Assembly: GCA_963920765.1 (NCBI GenBank)
Contig: OY987243.1
Coordinates: forward strand, 5,208,001-5,272,000
Length of the DNA stretch: 64,000 nt
Source: Ulota crispa
Taxonomy: Eukaryota > Streptophyta > Bryopsida > Orthotrichales > Orthotrichaceae
Direction: 5' to 3'
Both the position numbers and the translations under genes were made by a program. Position 1 is the stretch's first letter, and every line of letters begins with the position of its first letter. This document shows positions 48,453-59,341 of the stretch, piece after piece. The notes under the pieces are model-generated. The model had not been told where the DNA came from, ran no database searches, and saw nothing but the letters and a program-made list of their open reading frames with translations.

Positions 48453-51400
48453 ATGAGCGCAACCAAGGCTGTGGAGGATGGCGATGGTGGAGGTGAGATT
48501 GTCGTCACGGTGGTCGATGCGACGGACGAGCAGTTTAGGGCACAACAAGTTGAGCTCTTGAAGCAAATGCGGGTCAAGCTCGCGAAACTTGACCCTATTT
48601 CGGAGGTAAACACTGAAAACTCTGCTTCAAGCGTTTAGATCCCAGGTCGTAAGTTAAGAGCAGCGAGGTTTGAATGTATAAACCCCTGAAGGGAGCATGA
48701 ATCCCACACTCGACCTCATGACTTTTGTCATATGGAAATTATCTCTGGTTTTGTTTTTTTGGTTTTTGTTTTCTCCCTTACCAGCATAGGGAATGTCGCC
48801 ACTGATCTGAGCGATTTGTATAATGATGGGAACAGTTCATGGATACCCCTGAAGTTTGCAGTATTTGCATAGATACATACCCCTGCTTTTTCAGAAATTG
48901 TGCAAATACCCTTGAACCGTAATTTTTAGGCATTTATTTGTTGTGCTTGTACTTCATGATCAATGTTGAAGAAGGGATTTTATCACATGGAAAATTCCTC
49001 TGGTTTTGTTTTGGTTTTTTTCTCCCTTACCAACATAGGGAATGTCGCAACTGATCTGAGCGATGTGTATAATCTAGGGATAATATCAAAAATGTCCCCC
49101 CCCCCAAGTTCTTTCAAAATATCAAATATACCCGTATGTTATTTGAAATATCAAAAACACCTTTGGTTTTGTGTATGAATATCAATTATACCTCTAGTTA
49201 TCTTTGAAAGCACCTACTATCCTTATCTTTCTTGTACCTCTTTAGTGCAGTTTTTTGTAAATATTGGGATGACAATGGAAATTGCAAAAACTAGGTGCAA
49301 GTTGAATGTAAGGCAAATCTTGGAGGCAAGCTCTTCAAGTTTTATAGAGGGTTTTTGCATTTAAGTTTGTTGTGGCCAAAGCCATTGCATTGACTAAACA
49401 ACGCATTTTTCTTTGCCAACGTCTTTGGTGCAAATGTGACTTACAAAAATTTCAGTAAAGAGGCACAAGAAAGCTAAGGGTATTAGGTGTTTTCAAAGAT
49501 AACTAGGGATATAATTGAAATTCTTACACCAAAACCAAAGGTGCTTTTGGTATTTCAAATAATATAGGGGTATATTTGACATTTTGAAAGAACTGGAGGG
49601 AGTATCCATGAAATTTTCCCTACAATCTAACCCCATCTGGATTTTACTGAATTTTGTGATACCGCAAAGCATGGGTGTTTGAGGGGTTAATGTGGACAGA
49701 GTCGGTTGCTACTGTTGTCAGAACATACCAGACGCCGATTTGCTGCGCTTCCTGCGAGCCAGGGGAATGAGCGTGTCAAAAGCTTCCAAAATGTTTGCCG
49801 AGCATCAGAAATGGCGCCGGGAGTATTTTCCTTCGGGACTGGGGTACGCTCAAGAAGATGAGATTCGGGATGAGCTTGCAGCGAACAAGTTCTTCATTCA
49901 AGGCCATGACAAAGTTGGTCGCCCCATCGCCCTCGTCTTTGCAGCCAAGCATATCAGTAGCAAGAAAAACGTCGACAAGTACAAACGTGCGTTACTATCA
50001 ATGCCAGTTGAATTCTGATGGTTTTGCTTTGTGTTGGAAATCTACAAACAAGTATGTGATTAAAATGGCACTATGAACACTTGGACTGAAGCCCTTTCGT
50101 GTTGATGTTTCAGGAGCTATCACCTATTTTTTGGACAAGCTTATTGCCAGGTAACTCAAACATTGTAGAGACTCCTTGTTGAGCACCTTCTGAATTAGTG
50201 TGAAAAAGAATCCCGGATACTTTCTTTTGGAACGTTGAGCTCTATTTGAACATGTGAGAGCTCGAGAGGATATATTAGAGCTTTAATTTTTGCTTGATTT
50301 TACTCTAATTTGACATGATTTTCTAAACAACTCTTCATTGACATTGTCCTCTAAAAGGATCTGTGCGACCATGAATTTAACTTCATTCAATGACGCATAT
50401 TCTCCGATGCTTAGGTTAATGCTATTGCATGTGATGCTTTAAAAAAAGGTCAAACTATTTGAGCAGGCTTTGTGTGGAGAAAAACTGCTTTTTTTTTGGG
50501 TATGTTCTTACTTACAGTGGCATTATTTCTCTTGACAGTAACCAGCTGATCATGGCTTCACTTTAATAACCACAATAGTGTACAGGAGCCTGTCAAGCAA
50601 CCATGGGAAATCTGTTCTGTGTTTACAGCATATTCGTTGCTTATGCTCCCGGGAGCACATTTCTTAGTAGTGAGAATTTCTTGTTTTTTTGCAGTATGCC
50701 ACCTGGGGTGGAGAAATTTGTTGTCATATCCGATTTAACTGATTTGAAGCTTAAGAATTTGGATGTCAGAGGATTACTTGCTGCATTCCATTTTATGCAG
50801 GTAACCTATCTCATCTCAGGCTCTTCTTAGAATACCATCCTGCTTTGATAGTTCAGTTGTGCACTTTTGTACTTTCTTGCCTTGCAAACCCTTCAACGTC
50901 ACTCGGAGTCACTGTCTTGTACTGCATCACAAATGACTCTCTTATCGAACTCACTAAGTTTTCAACGTTGATTTATTAATTGTTAACTTGCATGCAACAT
51001 TAGTATTGTATTGATTCCATGTCAAATGTAACGCAAATAATGTCAACTCACTGTTAGTCTGACGTTAGTGTTATACTGAAGAAATCTTGCATTGGTATTC
51101 ATGAAACTTGCAGGCTTATTATCCTGAGAGATTGGGGAAGATATTTACCTTGCACACTCCTCCACTCTTTTGGGGTTGCTGGAAAATGTTACTCCCCTTC
51201 TTAGACGATATCACAAAAGCAAAGGTAACGGCCTCCTGAACTCTCAGTCTTTCGAAAAACCTGCTGTAATTTTCGACTCAATCTTTTGACATTTCAAAAA
51301 ACACGATGTGCATCGTCATGACGAACATGACCGCTAATTGCTACTCTCATGTAAGCAATATATGAGTTTGTACTCTTGCTATTAAAAGAAGCAACCCTTG

Positions 51401-51949
51401 TTTCCTACGTACTAAGGGCACCCGCAATTGGGAGCTACTACAGATGGTCGATATTGTGGTTTTGGCGAGCTTTAGGGTTGCAGCCTTTTCCTGTGTAGTC
51501 ATAAGCATATGCTGAACCCATTTGCTACTCCTTAGACTGGTGTTCCGGATCACAAAGACGAGGACATTTGTTTTTTGGTTGAGGGAGTCAAAGATTTATT
51601 GGTGGCAAAGGCTCTCTTGAACTTGCCCACGGACTTTTCGAGGTTGTGAGTGACGAAATGACGACCTTACAAATTTTTTGGGGAGAGGTGATAGTTGCAT
51701 TGAGACTTAGGGTGCGCTAAGTATTTGAATTGATTATTAAGCAGACAACACCAGTGAAACAACTGATGTGGTTTGGTGGTTTTGCAGATTGTGTTCGTGG
51801 ACGACGACAAATTTGAAGAGACGTTGTTGAGAGATATCAGCAACGAAGAGCTTCCGACTACATATGGTGGCTTGAAGGCCTTGGTACCTCTAGAATCAGC
51901 ACAGCCTTCCAATTGGCCTCCGCCCAGGCCTGCCACTCTGAAATCATAA
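48453..51949 (+). CDS. Sec14-like CRAL-TRIO domain protein
   Basis: Six exons (48453-48605, 49722-49986, 50114-50150, 50695-50800, 51114-51224, 51788-51949) give a 277-aa protein with GT-AG borders and consistent phases. The CRAL-TRIO N-terminal part shows DADLLRFLRARGMSVSKA near residue 55. The lipid-binding lobe has GRPIALVFAAKH, FVVISDLTDLKLKNLD, YPERLGKIFTLHTPPLFWGC and the closing LPTTYGGLKAL. The family carries phosphoinositides and other lipids between membranes. There is no GOLD or nodulin tail, so it is the short single-domain type, probably cytosolic. The first exon is acidic and not conserved. Intron 1 (1,116 bp) is made largely of repeats. It converges on the COG0212 gene, with stop codons about 1.3 kb apart. 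Confidence 0.9.
48728..49076 (+). repeat. Direct duplication of about 100 bp inside intron 1 of the Sec14-like gene
   Basis: 48728-48828 and 48982-49076 share 'ctctggttttgtttt', 'tctcccttaccaacataggg' and 'ctgatctgagcgat' in order, with few differences. Between them lies half of the MITE family found at 46063. The arrangement suggests a tandem duplication that carried or trapped a MITE end. Confidence 0.8.
49077..49620 (+). mobile_element. Long-hairpin MITE in intron 1 of the Sec14-like gene
   Basis: The left arm (starting gggataatatc, then 'ttctttcaaaatatcaaata') pairs with the right arm over about 170 bp ('tatttgacattttgaaagaa', 'ccaaaaccaaaggtgctttt', ending gaaattttccc). TA flanks both ends, so a 2-bp duplication is likely. 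The element is 544 bp, non-coding, and ends about 100 bp before exon 2. Confidence 0.75.
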
Positions 51950-52935
51950 ATCCGTGGTACGGCGGCATTTGTTTTATGCAAAGTTGAATATCCTTGAGGT
52001 CCGAAACCTTAGTATTGTGAAATATAACCCTTGGCTACAGTAGCTGAGGCCATTTAATGACCAAAAACCAGTTATCTTTTACGGTCGCTCTATTGATTTC
52101 ATTTTTATTTGGCAGTGTTGTAGTGTGGCATTGTTTGAATCTGATTTCTAGTTTAGTGCCTTACGGCTTGTGATTTTAAGATTGTACCAAGTATGACTAT
52201 TATTAAATATATTAAATGAAAAGATTGCTTATCCTTGGTTTGCTACGGTTTCGTTGCAATGATTTCATGTGGTGCTAATTGCGTCTCATTCTCAACCACG
52301 AAATAAATGTCTGTTTGCTTGTGCAGCATCCATAGATTTGTTTGTGTTTAAACAGCTAGTGAGTCTTTCAACAGACAAACGCACCATGTAAGGGTAATGA
52401 ACCAAGTTTAAGAAAACCACCCTTTCTTTATTACCATGGGATATACTTCAGAACTTACACATCTAACACCCAAGAAAATTAGCACACAATTATAGTTGTC
52501 AGGGAACTTGAACTTTGCTCCATCAAAGTTCAACTTACAATATTTATTTTACTTCGTACCTTGAAATCAAGATTGTGCACCAAAAGGATTATATTTCTAG
52601 AGGGGGTTTGAAGTACGTTGAAATTTAAGCTTGGATCTAAGAAAGCTACCAATTGTCTTTACACCTTGTAAAAACCTCTATGTCTTATGTTCAAAGGACG
52701 TTCTTGAACCTCACAAAAGATGAGAAGAAATCTTCCGAAGTGATAAAAGAAAACACAAAATCTCGCTACCAAAGAACCATGATTACCAACAAAACATATC
52801 CATCTCTAATTCAACCTACCCTACGGTTGCTTAGATATTCTAACGTAACAAAGCGGTGAATATATCAAGATGGAGATGCTATTCCATGCATAACGCCCTT
52901 CCAACTTCAAAAATCCAAAAGCAACTTTTAGTCCA
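51950..52935. other. Intergenic region between convergent genes
   Basis: It holds the 3' flank of the Sec14-like gene and AT-rich DNA. No supported gene. Confidence 0.5.
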
Positions 52936-53057
52936 CACCACAAAACATGAATGAAAAAAGTACACCACAAAACATGAATTAAAAAGTACACCACAAAACA
53001 TGAACAAAAAAGTACACCACAAAACATGAACAAAAAAGTACACCACAAAACATGAAT
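52936..53057 (+). repeat. 26-bp minisatellite, about 4.7 units
   Basis: The unit begins caccacaaaacatgaa and repeats with starts at 52936, 52963, 52989, 53015 and 53041. It lies just past the end of the COG0212 gene and may fall in its 3' untranslated region. Confidence 0.95.
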
Positions 53058-53185
53058 CCGTAAGTAGAACGACCTCAATTTTTCTTTCATAGATTTCAAC
53101 AATGTTCAGAAACAGAAGACCTGTCTGAAAAGCAAAGCCGCTTGGAAGGGCTGTTTGTTTGCACCCTCGACCACCTTGGCCTAAG

Positions 53186-53240
53186 AAATGCCTGAGAAAT
53201 GCCTGAGAAGTGCCTGAGAAATGCCTGAGAAGTGCCTGAG
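53186..53240 (+). repeat. 11-bp tandem repeat, five units, next to the COG0212 stop codon
   Basis: Units alternate aaatgcctgag and aagtgcctgag. The array ends 19 bp from the stop codon of the minus-strand gene, so it should lie in its 3' untranslated region. Confidence 0.95.
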
Positions 53241-53258
53241 AAAAAAGTGAGAATAAAT

Positions 53259-56200
53259 CTATTTCCTTGTTCGAAGTTGAGAAGATGAGTCTCGTGCAGG
53301 CCGGGTGGGCTCGTCCACCTTGGCACGCACAGTCACGCCAGCAACACAACTCTGATCCAAAGCGGCAACGAGGCTGGCAACGTCGGCGCCCTCGTTCAGC
53401 ACCACCCAGGCCCGCTGCGTGGTGTTGCCTGCTTTCAACGACGTGCGCACAGTTTGCACGTCCCCGCCGACCTGCGTCACGTGGTCTTGCAACTGCCGCT
53501 TGGTGGTGGAGGCGCCCACGTTCCACATGAAGATGGTCTTGTGCTCGGACGCACTCACTCCGCTCTTCCCTCCTCGCGGAGGCGACCGCTTGCGAGCGGC
53601 CAACGGCGGCAGCGTCTCGTCTGCGGCACTCGGCAGAGCTTTGCCCGTCTCCGTCTCGATTCGTCTCTTCAAGTCCCGGAGCACTCGGATTTGCTCCAGC
53701 TTTTGGCGTGACAGCTTTTCCCAGTAAATACCTGAAAACAGAAAACAACACGGCCATGACAAATCCACTATTCAGAAAGTCTGACATTCATTCTAGAGAG
53801 CTTGCACAAGATAACTAACTAGTGCCTGTCTTTAGTTGTGTAGCTTTTAGTACCTCCTCCCTTCAAGGTTGTGCACAAAACGAACCTGGATTCTTCAAGA
53901 ATGTCACTAGACATAAATCTATCTGATAAGAGAGGACGACGCTATTTTGTGAGCATAAAACGGTGAGCCATGACCAGTGAGCCAAGATTCTATGAACGGG
54001 AACCAATTCTGAGACTAAAAAACAGAAAGTTTTCAAGAGATGAAAGTTTAAAGCTAGGGCCCTATGTACATGGTTATAGGTAAAATTTAGTATTACGACA
54101 AAACGATCCAAGCTCACGGCTCACGGATCTTCGCTCACGGTATAACATTCCTTTGATAATAAACACTAATTAATCAACAGAAATCTGATAGTATGATACT
54201 AATCAATTGTTGGCATCTAGAAAATGTGAGTAGTAGTAGTACTGACTAACTTGGCAACAATTAGAGAATATGAGAGGAGTGGATGCTAAACTGACCTTGG
54301 GGTTTGGGAATTTTGGTATTTGTGTGAATAATTTGCGTAGGTGTGCAGATAATATCGACCGGAACGTCATGAATCAGGAGTTTCTCCAGAGGAATGTCGT
54401 CGACAAGTTGCCGATCGTGCACTGCACCCATCCATTTATGCATACTAGTCAAATCTGGACTAGGGTGGCACAACAGTTCATTAAAAAAACTATGAACCCG
54501 ACTTCATCGTTCAGGAAATTCCGTGTGTTTCATCAGAGCAACAATAATTGAAATAGCTTTGAAAGTGTTCCAGTTCAACAGTACCTGTTGTTACTACTAA
54601 CGTTGCGTCATCAATAGCTCCCATCCATCGCAAGATTCCATACTCCAGCTCCGCAAATCCCTACGTGGCAAAAGCCAGGCATTTGTTCATAAGTAGTTGG
54701 AGGTGCTTCCACAAATGAGACCCTACAGTAGAGTAAAGGTAAAAATTATCGAGAAAAAAGCCAATATTTCCATCATTGTGTGATCGTAAGCCATTCAATG
54801 TTCACTACATAATAACCATGGAGGTTACTCAAAAAATAATAACAAATAAAGGCTGTCCTCAAAAATAGGTAGAGTATTTCTTTACTACAAGCAAATACGT
54901 GCTTACAAAAGCTTCCTGGAAAAGTAAAATAAGAATTCCTGAACATAATGTTGTTGTCTCAATTCAATGTACGCAGGACCCTTTTATGAGCTCTCTGAAA
55001 ATAGTGTTGTCAATATCTTACTCATTCAATAAAAGACATTCCAAACAGTTTTGAGTTCCTCATGCTAAGTCGAATCTAAAATCGTGGATTTAAGAATGAT
55101 ATAATGTCAAGGAGGTCATGAAAGGAAAAAAGGAGAAAAAAGCTCAAAAGAAGATGGTATGCACGACGTACCTCCCCTTTCCCAAGCCTGGCACCGGTCT
55201 TGGGATCCACGGCTACAGAACCAATTACAATCAAGTCCACTTTCAGCTTATCGTCTAGACGCACAGGTTTCCCGAACTTGGCCACGCCCGCACTTGTACA
55301 TGCGTCTGGAATGAAGGGAATGTTGGACGCCTCCAGAATGGAGAAGAAGCCCGTCCGAAGCCGAGGTTGCGGTGTCATCAGGCTTTTATTCCCTGGCCAA
55401 CATGCACATCTGCTTGTTTGTTTTCAGGAGTCACATCTTGGCAAAAAAACATGCTACCACTTAATACTGGATTCTGATCGGTGAAAGCTGTCTTACAATC
55501 ACCACTCTTTTTCTAAGGAAACTCTTGTTTGTTTATGAGAAATGAACTCAAAGAGTGGTGCTATTGAGAGTGTTACCGACATACCGTTGAGAGTGAGGAA
55601 TCGGACTTGCTTTTGAGGTGTATCAGGATTCACCTTCACACACTGAGCAGTTTGAAAGGCAGGTAGGCTGGCCAGCTGCTCATTCCCCGAAACCAAGAAA
55701 AATACCACAACTTTAGCAAGAAAGATAGCAAAAAACATATATAATATCACACAACTTCCTATTCATGAAAAGAAAATATATTCAACAGACTTCGAACTCT
55801 GCCTGAACAGTTGTCACTCAAATAAAAGGCACAGAAAAATGAACACATCAAAAATCATACAATTCATGTCAAACTAGGGGTATCAAAATTCTCGATTTTT
55901 GTTCCACAGGGACAAGCAATCTCTCAAGCGGGGTTTGGAAACTCTACAGGATGGGGTAAGGTAGGGATACCTGAAACCACTACTGACACAAAACTGCCAT
56001 CCTCAATCTTAGATAATAGGTGCATATTGGATGTACACCACCTCATCAATTTCTGGTTTACAAGATCAAATAATAAAAAACTTTGACAATTCATTATTTT
56101 GGCATACAACATCCAAATGACAAAAAGTATTAGAACAATGCTGAGCATCAAAGGTGGATATCTCTACCTTCGCATCTGTGGATGAGATTCTAAAGGCTCA

Positions 56201-57487
56201 GAAGCTCTGACACCCCATGTAATGCAAGAACAACAAAGTTCAAGTGAAGCAAGAAATCGGGTTTAGGGTTTTCACAAAAAATCGAACACGCACATGCAGT
56301 TTCAAAACTCCACACAGTGGGAGAATCCAATGGGGTTTAGGGTCTAGAGAAGAAATAGCAAATCTTGCATTAGAAGTACTCCCTCCGTCCCTCTAAAAAC
56401 GTCCAAAATCAGACACATTTCTTGTACCACTGAAAAGCTCCCATTTTGCTGATTTCAAACGCTGAGAAAGCGTTTGCCAAGTTCAATGATCTCATGGGGG
56501 CAAGTTAAGCAATTAGAGAGCATTCCTCTCCTAGCAAGCTTAGCTTTTGCCCATATGAGGTACCATTTTTGCTACTAATCTTTAAATCATCAATAATGAG
56601 GAGCAGTGGCAGCATGCACAAATATGGTACTTTTTGCATGGAATTAGGGTGCCCAAAGCTGGAGATTTTGCATACATTTGGTAGATGGTATATTAATTCT
56701 AGAATGCATGTGTCACTAGCACAAAGATTAAAATAATGAAGAACTAACAGCATTCACAAACTATGCACAAATTTGGTACTTTTTGCATGGAATTTGGGTG
56801 CTTAAATGGCAACATCAAAACTAGAGATTTTGCATACATTTGGTAGATAGTATATTGATTCTAGAATACATGTGTCAGTAACACAAAGACTAAAAACACA
56901 GTTAATCCTTCACAAGAAAGCTTTTTGGACGTTTTTAGAGGGACAGAGGGAATATAAGTTAGGATCAACAAACAAGGCTGGGAGATGATGATGCAAGGCG
57001 AATTTAGGATTTAGGGTTTAGGGGGCGTTGGTATTGCTCTCACATTGGCAGCGGCAGCAACGGCTCCAACGAAATTCGGAATGCGGTGGTGCACGGGGCG
57101 CGGCATCTGAGCCAGATTCTCCGACTCCAAGATATCCCACACACGCTTCCGGATGGCCCACTTCCATACCCCGGGCATCGCTTGGTCGTCTGCTTCAGCC
57201 ACGGCGGCCATGGCGTCCCGAGCTTCGCCGTCCAGCTTGAGCCGCTGCTCCTCGCTCTCTTCTGCTGTGAATACAAGGTTATCTTGCTGGCTGTGGGTGC
57301 GGACCTGGCGCCGTGACGACGACAACGACGACGAAGACGAGGAGGATGCACGGTGGGTGCTCATGGATGGAGAGCAGCAGGAATTGGAGATCAATGGAAT
57401 GCGAGCGAGCGAAGAAGAGATGGGTTTGAATGGCGAGGAGGAGAATTTGGTCGCTGCTGCTCCGAGATTGAGAGAGAGCGTGGCCAT
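53259..57487 (-). CDS. COG0212-type 5-formyltetrahydrofolate cyclo-ligase-like protein with C-terminal RRM
   Basis: Six exons on the minus strand (57487-57044, 55678-55585, 55392-55172, 54660-54585, 54421-54296, 53731-53259) give 477 aa. Residues 1-70 are rich in Ser, Ala and Arg and poor in acids, as in a plastid transit peptide. The core runs from [14 protein letters not shown] (about 105) through [48 protein letters not shown] and [20 protein letters not shown] to near residue 345. These are hallmarks of the COG0212 paralog of 5-FCL, reported to lack that activity and tied to thiamin metabolism. Residues 385-460 form an [13 protein letters not shown] as RNP2, RAWVVLNEG as RNP1. Animal MTHFSD has the same order of domains. 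Exon 6 encodes the linker and RRM in one block. Intron 1 holds a Stowaway-like MITE. The acceptor of exon 2 is ambiguous by one codon. Confidence 0.88.
56379..56952 (-). mobile_element. Stowaway-like (Tc1/mariner) MITE in intron 1 of the COG0212 gene
   Basis: The ends ctccctccgtccctctaaaa and tttttagagggacagaggga are inverted, with TA on both sides (56377-56378, 56953-56954). CTCCCTCCGT ends with a TA duplication are the Stowaway signature. The 574-bp interior contains a tandem duplication (about 56617-56752 and 56754-56892), each copy with 'tttgcatacatttggtagat'. A shorter copy, in opposite orientation, lies at 59794-60153. Confidence 0.85.
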
Positions 57488-58824
57488 GATTCTTCCAAGG
57501 CCAAATTGCTGGAGTTCGCAAGAGAGATCCTGCACTTCGTCTTCCCACTGCTAAGCTTACACCTCATCCGCATTTTCTATCACGATTCTTCCTTCGAGTA
57601 CCGCGGGAACCCGGCCGAGAGCCTCCGGAGCTTTTCTCATCAAGTAGAAAAGCTGACGTGGGAAAGGGAGAAAAGTTGACGTGGCAAATTATTGGCTCTG
57701 GACTGCAGGGGAGGAAGCTTTGCATCAAAACGAAAAAAGTTATCCTGTGGACGTTTGAGTAGGTACCTTGCTTGAAGAGTTTAGAGCCTCTTGTAGCGTA
57801 GTTGCTGGTTATTTTTGTAGTACGATATTAAGAGCATTGTTGTAGAGGGTCAAAGCAGATTGACCCCTCTCAATGTAAACAACAAGGAGGGTTGTTTTTT
57901 TTTTCTCTTTTTGAGTTCTAATCTGAGTCATTTGAGGCCTAATATCACTACAATGTCCAAAAATGTCGTTTTAAGATGCAAGATAATGAATGTAACTTTG
58001 ACCTTTATCTATGGGTTACTTCACAATTGCAATTCTCTATCTCTATGGACACATTCACTCTCAATGCACTATTGAGTTGGAGAGGGTATTCACTGGGAAT
58101 GGTCACCCAGAGTTGTACTGTACATCAAGAAATGGGACTTGGCAATTTTCAATCCCCTTGTCTTTCCAGTTCACATAAGGTAGATGGCCCCAATCCTGAC
58201 TTGTCCCCAATGCCGACCATTAATGTACTCAATTTGTATATATTAAGTTTGAAATGTATCCGCTAGGAACAAATGATCGGAATTGGGGACGGGCTGCTAA
58301 ATGATCGGGAATGGGCACAGTTACCTTATTCTATCTGAGAAACCCCCACTACCCTCACGACACTAACACTCCATGCTCCACTTTTTGCATGTAATTGCAT
58401 TCCTTTACACTTTTGACCATACTTCAATGCTAAGTTCAATGCTGTATACTGATAGGGCCTAAAATTAATGTCTTTACAAAATGAGTGTCACTAAAAATAA
58501 ATTGGGCGAAAGTTAGTAATCATGTGACATGCAATAACTTATATGTTACAAATTATAGTGGAACTTTGGAAATGAGTGTGACGCTCTAGCGAGGAAAGTC
58601 AGTATAAATCAGTGTAGTTTTCTTCATAAGAACAAGTTCGCACTAATAAGAAAAGAAAATTCCAAATCCACAGAAAAATACACAGAAAAAGTCCACAAAA
58701 AAATACACAGAAAATTGCACAGAAAAGTACACGGAAAAGTAGCTCGGGAAGTGAGATCGAGAGCATGCAAAGATCTGCACAGCGCAACTAAGTTTATCGA
58801 TCCTGCTGCAAAAGAAAGTGACGT
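57488..58824. other. Upstream region of the COG0212 gene and spacer
   Basis: The first 200 bp hold the COG0212 promoter and leader. The rest has no supported gene. A degenerate repeat is listed separately. Confidence 0.45.
58656..58739 (+). repeat. Degenerate short tandem repeat (acacagaaaa motif)
   Basis: Seven or so imperfect copies of 12-15 bp built on 'cacagaaaa' follow one another. It recalls the nearby 52936 array in composition, but the units differ. Confidence 0.7.
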
Positions 58825-59019
58825 TCACACGCGGGTTCCCCTTCGCAGATTCATTGGAATCATGGCCACACGAGGCGCACTCGACTGCTGCCACTTGGTC
58901 AAGTCGCCAGGGCCGGGAACACCAGTCACAGCCACAACATCACATGCAAACTTCTCCCAAAGTGGAAGCGCAGGTCCCACAGCACAGCCAAATTCGTAGT
59001 TTTCGATCTGCTGCTGCTG
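58825..59019 (-). CDS. Possible terminal exon of an unrecognised minus-strand gene
   Basis: After a plausible acceptor (gaagattacag) the minus strand stays open for 64 codons to a TGA. The peptide has ordinary coding-like composition, for example ALPLWEKFACDVVAVTGVPG and APRVAMIPMNLRRGTRV. I do not recognise a family. No upstream exon was found, and the space up to the next gene is only about 320 bp. It could instead be a gene relic or an accidental GC-rich frame. Confidence 0.22.
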   Translation of the reverse strand, partial: QQQQIENYEFGCAVGPALPLWEKFACDVVAVTGVPGPGDLTKWQQSSAPRVAMIPMNLRRGTRV

Positions 59020-59341
59020 CTGTAATCTTCAACTCGATCACACCGCCCCTTAATCAGTACATACACACAACTCCCTTGCCCTAGCTAGCTAGCTCACCAG
59101 GTTAGTATCATCAACAGCCTCATCGACATTCGGACATCCTGCCACAAGGCATAATTGAATAAGTTGCCATGCGGGTCGCGCCAGCTCCAACGAGCTCTCT
59201 CAGCTCCACAACTACGTCTCTCATTGCCGAGAGTTCTATCAAAAAAATTTGGAGGTGTTGATTGATTTTGAGTGAGGTAGTAATTCGAGCAACGCCTGTG
59301 ACGGTGAGCTTGTGAGCGGGACTTGAGTGGTGAAGAGGGAA

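Noticed and set aside
52879..53787. 302-aa minus-strand frame covering COG0212 exon 6 in another frame
   Set aside because: The alternative frame of exon 6 reads through repeats and gives a basic, low-complexity peptide, while the frame used here gives an RRM.
57153..57554. Plus-strand frames of 100-133 aa over COG0212 exon 1
   Set aside because: They are shadows of the GC-rich, serine-rich leader exon on the other strand.
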